Positions 1 through 7,314 of a stretch of DNA of 64,000 nt are shown here, piece by piece. This DNA comes from Afipia massiliensis (GTDB lineage Bacteria; Pseudomonadota; Alphaproteobacteria; Rhizobiales; Xanthobacteraceae). The number at the start of each line of letters is the position of its first letter. Position 1 is the first letter of the stretch. The translations under genes were made by a program, and so were the position numbers. Under the pieces are notes generated by a model. It was given only the letters and a program-made list of their open reading frames with translations, was not told the origin of the DNA and searched no databases. Where the stretch lies: NCBI RefSeq assembly GCF_014203115.1, contig NZ_JACHIJ010000003.1, positions 496,001-560,000 on the forward strand. Reading direction: 5' to 3'.

Positions 1-504
1 CTTCGCCATCTGAATGGCCATGGTGCCGATGCCGGACGAGCCGCCGTGAATCAGCAGCGTCTCATTCGGTTTCAATCCGCCGCGCTCGAACACGTTGTGC
101 CAGACGGTCATCAGCGTTTCGGCGATCGCGCCGGCTTCCGTCATCGAAAGCCCTTTCGGCACCGACATCGCGTGAGTTTCGTGGGTGATGCAGTATTCGG
201 CGTAGCCACCGCCTGCGACCAGCGACATCACCTTGTCGCCGATCTTGCGCTTGGTGACGCCGTCGCCGAGCGCGACCACTTCGCCCGAGATTTCGAGACC
301 GGGAAGATCGCTCGCGCCGGGAGGCACCGGATAGAGTCCCAAGCGCTGCAACACGTCGGGACGGTTCACGCCGGCGGCGGCAACCTTGATGAGGATTTCA
401 TTCGGTCCGGGCTTGGGCACCGGACGCTGTTCGGGCACCAGCACCTCAGGGCCGCCGGGCTTCGAAATCGCGATCGCGGTCATTTGTGCGGGCAGCTTGT
501 CCAT
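1..504 (-). CDS. NAD(P)H:quinone oxidoreductase, MDR superfamily (partial, 3' end off window)
   Basis: The reading frame on the minus strand starts at 504 and runs off the left edge, giving 168 residues of the N-terminal part. It begins MDKLPAQMTAIAISKPGGPE, followed by the GroES-like fold of zinc-independent quinone reductases (ANRPD-type segment AAGVNRPDVLQRLGLYP, then LPGLEISGEV). At the edge it reaches the nucleotide-binding loop HGGSSGIGT near residue 157. The start at 504 is preferred over the ATG at 483 because AAGGA lies about ten bases upstream. The family transfers electrons from NADPH to quinones or enones in the cytoplasm. The substrate cannot be judged from the N-terminus alone. 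Confidence 0.85.
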   Translation of the reverse strand, partial: MDKLPAQMTAIAISKPGGPEVLVPEQRPVPKPGPNEILIKVAAAGVNRPDVLQRLGLYPVPPGASDLPGLEISGEVVALGDGVTKRKIGDKVMSLVAGGGYAEYCITHETHAMSVPKGLSMTEAGAIAETLMTVWHNVFERGGLKPNETLLIHGGSSGIGTMAIQMAK

Positions 505-587
505 GAGGTGTCCTTGCGGCGGTGGGGCGGGAAATGAAATATCATCAGGGCCAGCAGCTATAATCGGGCGAGCGACGGGAGGGAAGC

Positions 588-779
588 ATGGCCGGCGATG
601 ACGACGACAAGCCGAGGAAGAAAATCACTCACGAACTGGGGCAGGACCTGTCGTTGCTGTCGTTCGAGGATATCGAAGACCGCATTGCAGCACTGGCGGC
701 TGAGATCGAACGGCTGAAAGCCGACGCCGCAAAGAAGCGCGCCAGCCGCGATGCTGCGAACGCGTTCTTCAAATCGTGA
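588..779 (+). CDS. DUF1192 family small protein
   Basis: This is a 63-residue acidic/basic protein starting MAGDDDDKPRKK, with the conserved core LSLLSFEDIEDRIAALAAEI and a C-terminal heptad-like helix (residues 30-55) that could form a short coiled coil. The order and length match DUF1192 proteins of alphaproteobacteria, whose function is not known to me. A strong ribosome site (GGGAGGG) lies just upstream of ATG. It is divergent from the quinone reductase gene at the left edge, an arrangement I would expect in this family of organisms. Confidence 0.8.
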   Translation: MAGDDDDKPRKKITHELGQDLSLLSFEDIEDRIAALAAEIERLKADAAKKRASRDAANAFFKS

Positions 780-824
780 ACGCAGGAAACCGGGAAACGC
801 AGGTTCCGAGCAATTGCAAAGGAA

Positions 825-850
825 CCGTAAAGGGAATCGTTCATTTACGG
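825..850. other. Short inverted repeat CCGTAAA-N12-TTTACGG
   Basis: Seven-base perfect arms at 825-831 and 844-850 flank a 12-base spacer in the 359-base gap between the DUF1192 gene and rcdA. It has no T-run, so it is more like a protein-binding site or RNA stem than a terminator. Its role is unknown. Confidence 0.3.
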
Positions 851-869
851 CGTATTAAGCTTTCGGGTT

Positions 870-977
870 TATGACTTTGATTGTCCTTGTTTGGACACCG
901 AGTGGCTCCTGTCCACTCTGTTTGACGCCTCCCTGTTATCAACTTTCAAAAGCCGCCGGAAACGGCGGCTCTTTTTT
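870..977 (+). ncRNA. Candidate small RNA ending in a strong intrinsic terminator
   Basis: The gap 780-1138 contains no credible gene, but 870-977 looks structured. There are two small hairpins (TGTCC-loop-GGACA near 880-896 and AGTGG-loop-CCACT near 900-917). They are followed by a single-stranded CU-rich stretch (GCCTCCCTG near 927-935) that could pair with ribosome binding sites, then a terminator with an 8-bp stem and T6. This order resembles trans-acting alphaproteobacterial sRNAs. No convincing promoter was identified, so this may simply be the 3' end of the DUF1192 transcript. Confidence 0.3.
951..977 (+). terminator. Rho-independent terminator
   Basis: AGCCGCCG (951-958), loop GAAA, CGGCGGCT (963-970), followed by CTTTTTTG. 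This is a textbook intrinsic terminator on the plus strand. It ends either the DUF1192 transcript or the candidate small RNA just upstream. Confidence 0.85.
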
Positions 978-1138
978 GTCCGCTGCGTTAATCTTTGCGG
1001 GCCCGTTTTGCCGCGTGCGGCATCCCGTTGGAAACCATATCTCCTCATTGTTATCGCAAGTGGCTGGACTCCCGGCTGCGGGCGCGCAATCATTTGTTCA
1101 TCATAAAAAAATCAGCGTAACCGCGTGAGGCGTTAACC

Positions 1139-1645
1139 ATGTCCGACCAGGGCGCAGCCGATCTCGTTCTTCTCAGTGAACGGATCACCAATTCACCCGC
1201 CTTCGGGACCTTGTTCCGGGAAGGCATGGATCTCGTGGAGGAGACCGCGGCCTATCTCGACGGGCCGGGCCGTACCGAGGCCAAGGCGCTCGAGCGCTCT
1301 GTCAGCCTGAGCTATGCGACCGAAAGCATGCGGTTGACGACGCGGCTGATGCAACTGGCGTCGTGGCTGCTGCTGCATCGCGCGGTCAAGGAAGGCGAGA
1401 TGACGCTGCACCAGGCCAATCGCGAAAAGACCAAGGTCAAGCTGACGGCGGCCGATCCCTGCCCGGATGACATGCTCGCAAAGTTGCCGGAGCGATTGCA
1501 GGAACTCGTGTCGCGCTCGATGGCGCTGCAATCCAAGGTGCGCCGGCTCGATATGACGATCCACACGTCGGCCTCCGAGCATCTTTCGATCGGCAATCCG
1601 CTGGTGCCGCAGATGAACATGCTGAAGGCTGCGTTCGAGCGGTAG
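1139..1645 (+). CDS. rcdA: DUF1465 / RcdA-family protease adaptor
   Basis: This 168-residue, mostly helical protein contains the core SLSYATESMRLTTRLMQLAS and the following helix SWLLLHRAVKEGEMT, typical of DUF1465. In Caulobacter the DUF1465 member RcdA forms a three-helix adaptor that helps deliver CtrA and other substrates to ClpXP. Extrapolation to this organism is by family only. The start MSDQGAADL has GAGG eight bases upstream. The gene stands alone, between the candidate sRNA terminator and a palindromic repeat, and converges on rpmE. Confidence 0.75.
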   Translation: MSDQGAADLVLLSERITNSPAFGTLFREGMDLVEETAAYLDGPGRTEAKALERSVSLSYATESMRLTTRLMQLASWLLLHRAVKEGEMTLHQANREKTKVKLTAADPCPDDMLAKLPERLQELVSRSMALQSKVRRLDMTIHTSASEHLSIGNPLVPQMNMLKAAFER

Positions 1646-1658
1646 GCAGACGCAATGC

Positions 1659-1818
1659 GTCGTCCCTGCGAATGCGGGGACCCATACTCCCCAAGCCATC
1701 GATCTTGTGGCGATGGCGATGCAGCTCTTCCTGCAATCACCAGAGCCTTCGGTGGCTATGGGTCCCGGCCGGAGCCTGTCATCGGACCGGCGAAGCCGGA
1801 CCCGTTGGCCGGGACGAC
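1659..1818. repeat. Degenerate family-A palindromic repeat
   Basis: It starts GTCGTCCCTGCGAATGCGGGGACCCAT and ends with GGCCGGGACGAC; the outer ends are related to the better preserved copies at 32584, 37013, 52780 and 59496. The centre carries further nested GGACCGGCGAAGCCGG palindromes. It fills the gap between the convergent rcdA and rpmE. No gene is credible here. Confidence 0.6.
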
Positions 1819-1851
1819 CCTGAGACGCCGCTCACATCGCTTCCCAAAACG

Positions 1852-1881
1852 AAAAACGCCCCAGCAGATGCCGGGGCGTTT
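1852..1881 (-). terminator. Terminator of rpmE
   Basis: On the minus strand AAACGCCCC, an eight- to ten-base loop, then GGGGCGTTTTTCG. The perfect 9-bp stem with a T-run lies 33 bases after the rpmE stop codon. Confidence 0.85.
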
Positions 1882-1913
1882 GTATTTGTGCGCAATCCGA
1901 ACCCTGAGAAGGA

Positions 1914-2141
1914 TCAGTCCTTCTTGAGGAAGCCCGAAAACTTCTTCTGGAAGCGCGAAACGCGGCCGCCGCGGTCGAGCAGCTGCTGGGTACCGCCGGT
2001 CCAGGCCGGATGCGACTTGGAGTCGATATCCAGGTTCAGGGTGTCGCCTTCCTTGCCATAGGTCGAGCGGGTCAGGTACTCGGTCCCGTCAGTCATAACG
2101 ACCTTAATTGTATGATAATCCGGGTGAATTTCGGCTTTCAT
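1914..2141 (-). CDS. rpmE: 50S ribosomal protein L31
   Basis: This 75-residue protein starts [20 protein letters not shown] and has the L31 signature [12 protein letters not shown] and a basic C-terminal tail [16 protein letters not shown]. It lacks the CxxC zinc ligands, as expected for the zinc-free L31 form common in alphaproteobacteria. It is a structural component of the 50S subunit bridging to the 30S head. It is a single gene with its own promoter (2202-2230) and terminator (1852-1881). Confidence 0.97.
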   Translation of the reverse strand: MKAEIHPDYHTIKVVMTDGTEYLTRSTYGKEGDTLNLDIDSKSHPAWTGGTQQLLDRGGRVSRFQKKFSGFLKKD

Positions 2142-2201
2142 GGCAAATCCTCTGGCGCCGTGCGCCCACAGATCGGGGATGTTCGGGACGAATTTGGCCG
2201 C

Positions 2202-2230
2202 TCTATATCGCAGGACAGGCCGTGAAACAA
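2202..2230 (-). promoter_or_regulatory. Predicted sigma-70 promoter of rpmE
   Basis: On the minus strand TTGTTT (2225-2230), a 17-base spacer, and TATAGA (2202-2207). It would start transcription near 2195, giving a leader of about 54 bases before rpmE. Confidence 0.5.
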
Positions 2231-2244
2231 GCTGAGAACGTCAT

Positions 2245-2273
2245 TTGCCAGCGCCTGCTATGGGGCCTATTTG
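2245..2273 (+). promoter_or_regulatory. Possible promoter of the ABC exporter gene
   Basis: TTGCCA (2245-2250), 17 bases, TATTTG (2268-2273) on the plus strand, 34 bases before the chosen ATG at 2307. The match is moderate, so this is a suggestion only. Confidence 0.3.
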
Positions 2274-2306
2274 AGGGCCAGAAAGCAACACGGCGGCCAA
2301 TACAAA

Positions 2307-4187
2307 ATGAGTGCAGTGGAACGCGTTGAAGACCCGGGTCTGCCATCCGCGCTGGCGCGGGAGGCAGGGGCCGTTAAAGGGCTCTCCACGCCTGCTGCGG
2401 GGCCGTCGCTTGACGCGCCGGAGACATCACGGAAGAAATCCCGCGGCGTGAAACTGCGGCCCCTGATGGCGCTGGCGCCCTACGTGGCGCGCTATCGCGG
2501 ACAGGCACTCGGCGCGCTGGTGGCGCTGATCGTCGCCTCGGCGGCGACGCTTGCGGTGCCGCTTGCGGTGCGCCGCATGATTGATTTCGGTTTCAGCCCC
2601 GAAGGCATCGCGCTGATCAACAGTTACTTCGCGGTGATGATCGCGGTCGTGGCCGTGCTCGCCTGCGCCAGTGCCGCGCGTTACTACCTCGTCATTACCT
2701 TGGGCGAGCGGATCGTCGCCGATCTGCGCCGCGACGTATTCAAACATCTGACATCGCTGTCGCCGTCCTTCTTCGACACCGCGCACAGCGGCGAACTGGT
2801 CTCGCGCCTGACGGCCGACACCACGCAGATCAAGTCGGCGGTCGGCGCGTCGGTTTCGATCGCGCTGCGCAACCTTGTGCTGTTCGTCGGCGCGTCCGCC
2901 ATGATGGTTATCACCAGTCCCAAACTGTCGGGCTTCGTGCTGGCGGTGATTCCGCTGATCGTGCTGCCGCTGGTCGCATTCGGTCGCCGCGTGCAGAAAC
3001 TGTCGCGCGGCGCGCAGGACACGCTGGCCGATGCGTCATCCTATGCCTCCGAACTGATCGGCGCGATCCGCACGCTGCAGGCCTTCACCAACGAGCGGCT
3101 GGCTGAGGCGCGGTTCGGCAAGGAAGTCGATCGCGCCTATGTCGCGGCGCGCAGTTCGACCCGCGCCCGCGCGTTCCTCACCGCGACCGTGATCTTCCTG
3201 ATTTTCACCAGCGTGGTGGCGATTCTCTGGATCGGCTCGCACGATGTGCTGACCCGTCAGATCACCGCCGGAACGCTGGGCCAGTTCATCCTCTATGCTG
3301 CGTTCGCGGCGGGCGCACTCGGCGAACTCAGTCAGGTATGGGGCGAGATTTCTCAGGCTTCCGGCGCGTCGGAGCGGTTGTTCGAGATCCTGCGTATCAA
3401 GCCGGACATCGCCGCGCCTGCGAACCCGCGCGCGCTGCCGGTGCCGCCGCGCGGCGACGTTGTGTTCGACAATGTGCGGTTCTCCTATCCGACGCGGCTC
3501 GATCATCTTGCTGTCGATGGCGTGTCGTTCGCGGTGAAAGCCGGCGAGAAGGTTGCGGTGGTCGGACCGTCGGGGGCGGGCAAGAGCACGCTGTTCCATC
3601 TGTTGCTGCGGTTCTATGATCCTGCCTCCGGGGTGATCTCGGTCGATGGCGTTCCGGTCCGCGAGGCTGATCCGTCCGCGGTGCGGTCACGCATCGCGCT
3701 GGTGCCGCAGGATTCGGCGGTGTTCGCCACCAGCGCCCGCGAGAACATCCGTTTCGGACGCCCCGACGCCACCGATGCCGAGGTCGCGCGTGCCGCCGAT
3801 CTCGCCCACGCCACCGAGTTCATTACGCGCTTGCCGCTCGGCTTCGATACGCAGCTCGGCGAGCGTGGCGTCACGCTGTCCGGCGGTCAGCGTCAGCGCA
3901 TTGCGATTGCGCGCGCGATCCTGCGCGATGCGCCGCTGCTGCTGCTGGACGAGGCGACGTCATCGCTCGACGCCGAAAGCGAGACGCTGGTGCAAACCGC
4001 GCTGGAAGAACTGATGAGCCACCGCACCACGCTGGTGATCGCGCATCGTCTCGCCACCGTGCTGTCCTGTGACCGCATCCTGGTGATGGAGAACGGGCGT
4101 ATTGTCGAGCACGGCACCCACGCATCGCTGGTGGCGGAGAACGGCCTCTACGCACGTCTCGCACGCTTGCAATTCGAAGGCGTTTGA
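2307..4187 (+). CDS. ABC exporter, fused transmembrane and ATPase domains (MsbA-like)
   Basis: This 626-residue half-transporter has an ABC transmembrane domain (roughly residues 50-340, six hydrophobic segments including LGALVALIVASAATLAVPLA) followed by one ATPase domain. That domain has Walker A GPSGAGKST near 419, signature LSGGQRQR near 525, Walker B LLLLDEAT near 545 and the switch histidine in VIAHRLAT. Such proteins work as homodimers in the inner membrane exporting lipids, drugs or peptides. An upstream TTG at 2271 keeps the frame open, but the ATG at 2307 gives the usual length. The poorly conserved N-terminal 45 residues look unstructured. The substrate cannot be assigned. Confidence 0.9.
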   Translation: MSAVERVEDPGLPSALAREAGAVKGLSTPAAGPSLDAPETSRKKSRGVKLRPLMALAPYVARYRGQALGALVALIVASAATLAVPLAVRRMIDFGFSPEGIALINSYFAVMIAVVAVLACASAARYYLVITLGERIVADLRRDVFKHLTSLSPSFFDTAHSGELVSRLTADTTQIKSAVGASVSIALRNLVLFVGASAMMVITSPKLSGFVLAVIPLIVLPLVAFGRRVQKLSRGAQDTLADASSYASELIGAIRTLQAFTNERLAEARFGKEVDRAYVAARSSTRARAFLTATVIFLIFTSVVAILWIGSHDVLTRQITAGTLGQFILYAAFAAGALGELSQVWGEISQASGASERLFEILRIKPDIAAPANPRALPVPPRGDVVFDNVRFSYPTRLDHLAVDGVSFAVKAGEKVAVVGPSGAGKSTLFHLLLRFYDPASGVISVDGVPVREADPSAVRSRIALVPQDSAVFATSARENIRFGRPDATDAEVARAADLAHATEFITRLPLGFDTQLGERGVTLSGGQRQRIAIARAILRDAPLLLLDEATSSLDAESETLVQTALEELMSHRTTLVIAHRLATVLSCDRILVMENGRIVEHGTHASLVAENGLYARLARLQFEGV

Positions 4188-4202
4188 TTCGCCCGCCGCT
4201 TG

Positions 4203-5054
4203 TTAGCTGCGTTTGAACACCGGCTTGCGCTTTTCGACGAAGGCTTTCACAGCCTCCTTGTGATCCGCGGTGCCCGCGGATCGCACCATGCGCTCGGCTT
4301 CGTGATCGAGCGAGGTGAGAAAATCGTTCATCAGCGCTTCGTCGAGATTGTCCTTGAGAAAACGCAACGCCGTCGACGGGCCTTCGGCGAGTTTCCTCGC
4401 CATCGCGAAGGCTTCCTCGCGCAGTTTGTCGTCCGGCACCACGCGATTGACGATGCCGAGCGCCTCGCAACGCTTGGCGTCGATCTTTTCACCGAAGAAC
4501 ATCAGCTCTCGCGCGCGCGATGTACCGACAAGACGCGTCAGCAGCCATGACATGCCGTAGTCGCCGCTGAGCCCGATTTTGACATAAGCCGTGGTGACGA
4601 ACGCCGATTCCGCCGCGATGCGCAGGTCGCATGCGAGCGCCAGCGAAAGTCCGGCACCGGCGGCCGGGCCGGGCAGCGCCGCGATGGTGGGCTTGCGGAC
4701 GTTGACCAGCGCGCCGGTCAGTGTGCGCTGACGTTCCTGTAGGCGCGCGACCTTCTCGTCGAATGTCAGTTCGGGCGCGTTGCTGCTGCCGCTCTTGCCG
4801 CCCATGCCCTTAACGTCGCCGCCGGCGCAGAAGGCGTCGCCCGCGCCGGTAATGAGAATGGCGCCGACGTTCGGATCTTCGCCGCAAAGCTTGATCATGC
4901 GGCGCAGCGCCGGGGTCAGATTGTCCGAAAGTGAGTTGCGCGCGTGCGGCCGGTTAAGCGTGATGATCGCGACGCGCTCGCGCACCACGCAAAGCAGTTC
5001 CTCCGTGCCGGTGTCGATCACGGTTTCGGATGGGACAATCGCGGTGGCGGTCAT
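4203..5054 (-). CDS. Enoyl-CoA hydratase/isomerase family protein
   Basis: This 283-residue crotonase-fold protein has the oxyanion-hole segments TGAGDAFCAGGDVKGMGG (near residue 75) and GPAAGAGLSLALACDLRIAA (near 130). The start is placed at MTATAIVPSETV; the in-frame ATG at 5150 would add an unlikely 32-residue extension. The typical reaction is hydration of trans-2-enoyl-CoA in beta-oxidation, but isomerase or hydrolase activity is possible in this fold. It converges on the ABC exporter with a 15-base gap. No ligase or dehydrogenase gene is adjacent, so it is probably a stand-alone enzyme. Confidence 0.85.
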   Translation of the reverse strand: MTATAIVPSETVIDTGTEELLCVVRERVAIITLNRPHARNSLSDNLTPALRRMIKLCGEDPNVGAILITGAGDAFCAGGDVKGMGGKSGSSNAPELTFDEKVARLQERQRTLTGALVNVRKPTIAALPGPAAGAGLSLALACDLRIAAESAFVTTAYVKIGLSGDYGMSWLLTRLVGTSRARELMFFGEKIDAKRCEALGIVNRVVPDDKLREEAFAMARKLAEGPSTALRFLKDNLDEALMNDFLTSLDHEAERMVRSAGTADHKEAVKAFVEKRKPVFKRS

Positions 5055-5259
5055 GGTCGCTGTTCCGATCGTTGGTTTCGAAACGGAACTTTGAACGCAT
5101 GTAGAAGCCGTTGCCAGCGAAACCTTGCGCAACCCTGTCATGTTTCGCAAGGTTCACGCCACCTGCGCGAGTGTGTATGCTCGTCGTCACAGGGCCATCG
5201 TAAGGTCACCCGCCTGTTCGTTCATTTGCCGGCGCCCGGCGTTTTAATGGAGATCATTC

Positions 5260-5895
5260 ATGCGCAAGATATTGACGGTCCTCGCAGCGCTTGCGTCGCT
5301 GAGCCTCACCAATTGCGGATACAATGCGATCCAGCAGAACGATGAATCGGTGAAGTCGGGCTGGTCCGAAGTCGTCAACCAGTATCAGCGCCGTGCCGAT
5401 CTGGTGCCGAACCTCGTCAACTCCGTCAAGGGCTTCGCGCAGCAGGAAAAGGACGTGCTGCTCGGCGTGACCAATGCACGCGCCAAGGTCGGCAGCGTGC
5501 AGGTGACGCCCGAAGTGCTGAACGATCCGGCGGCGCTGCAGAAATTCCAGGCGGCGCAAAGCGAACTGACCAGCGCGCTGTCGCGCTTGCTGGTGGTGAC
5601 GGAAAATTATCCGACGCTGAAATCCGATCAGCTGTTCCGTGATCTGGTGGCGCAGCTTGAGGGCACCGAAAACCGCATCGCGGTGGCGCGCAACCGCTAC
5701 ATCAAGGCGGTGCAGGACTATAACGTCGGCATCCGGACGTTCCCGAACAATCTGACCGCGATGGTGTTCGGCTACAAGGAAAAGGCCAACTTCACCGTGG
5801 AAAATGAAAAGTCGATTTCCACGGCGCCAAAGGTCGATTTCAACGCGCCGCCGCCGGCCGCGCCAGCGCCAACAACGCCTGCGCCTGCGAAGTAG
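5260..5895 (+). CDS. lemA: LemA family lipoprotein
   Basis: This 211-residue protein has an N-terminal lipoprotein signal ending in the lipobox-like LTNC (Cys19), then the LemA helices. These include GWSEVVNQYQRRADLVPNLV and NRYIKAVQDYNVGIRTFPNN, where the NxxV/FPNN motifs are conserved. The C-terminal 25 residues are rich in Pro and Ala. LemA proteins are membrane-anchored helical bundles of uncertain function, often encoded beside TPM-domain proteins exactly as here. ATG at 5260 has GGAG eight bases upstream. It is the first gene of a three-gene operon. Confidence 0.93.
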   Translation: MRKILTVLAALASLSLTNCGYNAIQQNDESVKSGWSEVVNQYQRRADLVPNLVNSVKGFAQQEKDVLLGVTNARAKVGSVQVTPEVLNDPAALQKFQAAQSELTSALSRLLVVTENYPTLKSDQLFRDLVAQLEGTENRIAVARNRYIKAVQDYNVGIRTFPNNLTAMVFGYKEKANFTVENEKSISTAPKVDFNAPPPAAPAPTTPAPAK

Positions 5896-5917
5896 AGGCG
5901 CGCAACGGGCGCGCGCG

Positions 5918-6793
5918 ATGAAATCGGCAAAGGCGGTCATTCTCGCGTTCATGCTGTGCTGGACATTTGCCGGCACGACGATGATCGCCCTGGCCGATGT
6001 CGCGGTGCCGCCCCTGACTGGACGCGTCGTCGATCTGACAGCGACGCTGTCGGCGGATCAGGTAGCTGCACTCGAGCAGAAGTTGAAGGCGTTTGAGGAT
6101 CGCAAGGGCAGCCAGCTTGCGGTGCTGATCGTGCCGACCACGCAGCCTGAAACCATCGAGCAGTACGCGCTGCGCGTGGTCGAGCAATGGAAGCTCGGAC
6201 GCAGGAAGGTGGACGACGGCGCGTTGCTGCTGATCGCCAAGAACGACCGCAAGCTGCGGATCGAGGTCGGCTACGGCCTCGAGGGCGCACTGAACGACGC
6301 CACCTCGAAGCGGATCATTGACGAGATCATCACGCCGAAATTCAGGAGCGGCGATTTCGCTGGCGGCATTTCCGACGGCGCAGATCGCATCCTGAAGGTG
6401 ATCGACGGCGAGCCGTTGCCCGCGCCAAAGCCCGAGGGCGAGCTGCCCGATCTCGGCTTCATCGGCGAGTACTTTCCATTTCTCCTGATCGTCGTGCTGG
6501 TCGGCGGCGGCATTTTCAGGGCGATCTTTGGGCGGTTGCTCGGTTCGCTTGTCGCCGGCGGCGGGGTCGCGTTCTTTATCTGGTTCTTCCTGGGTGCTTT
6601 GTCGATCGCCGCTATCGGCGGATTGATCGCCTTCGTCGTTACGATGATTGGTGACAGTATCGTATCATCCGGCGGCGGTGGCCGCGGCGGTTATGGCGGC
6701 GGATTCAGTTCCGGCGGGTCGAGCAGTTCGGGCGGCGGGTTCAGCGGAGGCGGCGGCAGCTTCGGCGGCGGCGGCGCATCGGGCAGTTGGTAG
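5918..6793 (+). CDS. TPM-domain membrane protein with glycine/serine-rich tail (YgcG-like)
   Basis: This 291-residue protein has a signal peptide (residues 1-25, ending IALADV) and a TPM domain, roughly residues 30-170, with VVDLTATLSADQVAALEQKL and KLRIEVGYGLEGALNDATSK. Two transmembrane stretches follow (near 190-240), then a 50-residue Gly/Ser-rich tail ending GASGSW. This architecture matches proteins annotated as TPM/YgcG beside LemA. The domain faces the periplasm; its exact activity is not established. The start at 5918, 22 bases after the lemA stop, gives the signal peptide; longer in-frame starts overlap lemA. Confidence 0.9.
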   Translation: MKSAKAVILAFMLCWTFAGTTMIALADVAVPPLTGRVVDLTATLSADQVAALEQKLKAFEDRKGSQLAVLIVPTTQPETIEQYALRVVEQWKLGRRKVDDGALLLIAKNDRKLRIEVGYGLEGALNDATSKRIIDEIITPKFRSGDFAGGISDGADRILKVIDGEPLPAPKPEGELPDLGFIGEYFPFLLIVVLVGGGIFRAIFGRLLGSLVAGGGVAFFIWFFLGALSIAAIGGLIAFVVTMIGDSIVSSGGGGRGGYGGGFSSGGSSSSGGGFSGGGGSFGGGGASGSW

Positions 6794-6807
6794 CCGAGAG
6801 CACAGCA

Positions 6808-7305
6808 ATGGGTATCAAGCGCATCGGCAGACATCTTCTTCTTAACCGCTGGCGGGTCCGGCGCGCATTTCCGCGCCAGGCGCTCACCAACATCGAGAAG
6901 GCCATCAAGACCAGCGAGGCGCTTCATACCGGCCAGATCCGCTTCGCAGTGGAAGGCGCGCTTGATGGCGTTCCGCTGTTCAAGGACCAGTCGGCGCGTG
7001 CGCGCTCCATCGATGTGTTCGCGAATCTGCGGGTGTGGGACACCGAGAACAGCAACGGCGTTCTGATCTATCTGCTGCTCGCCGACCGCGATGTTGAAAT
7101 CGTCGCCGACCGTGGCATCAACGAGAAAGTTCAGCAGGCGGAGTGGGAGGCGATCTGCCGCCTGATGGAAACGGAATTCCGTGCCGGAAATTTTGAGGGC
7201 GGAGTGCTGACGGGTGTTGCTGCCGTCACCAAACTGCTCGCGAAACATTTTCCGGCCAGCGGCGCGCCGCGCAACGAACTGCCGGACAAGCCGGTGGTGA
7301 TGTAG
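6808..7305 (+). CDS. TPM-domain protein, soluble form
   Basis: This 165-residue protein carries the second half of a TPM domain (SNGVLIYLLLADRDVEIVAD, then CRLMETEFRAGNFEGGVLTG) but has no signal peptide or Gly-rich tail. Its N-terminus is basic (LLLNRWRVRRAFP), which suggests attachment to the inner face of the membrane. The start ATG at 6808 is 14 bases after the previous stop, with GAGAG upstream. As the third gene of the lemA-TPM operon it is probably a partner of the two upstream proteins; the function is not known to me. Confidence 0.85.
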   Translation: MGIKRIGRHLLLNRWRVRRAFPRQALTNIEKAIKTSEALHTGQIRFAVEGALDGVPLFKDQSARARSIDVFANLRVWDTENSNGVLIYLLLADRDVEIVADRGINEKVQQAEWEAICRLMETEFRAGNFEGGVLTGVAAVTKLLAKHFPASGAPRNELPDKPVVM

Positions 7306-7314
7306 TCCGCGCCG

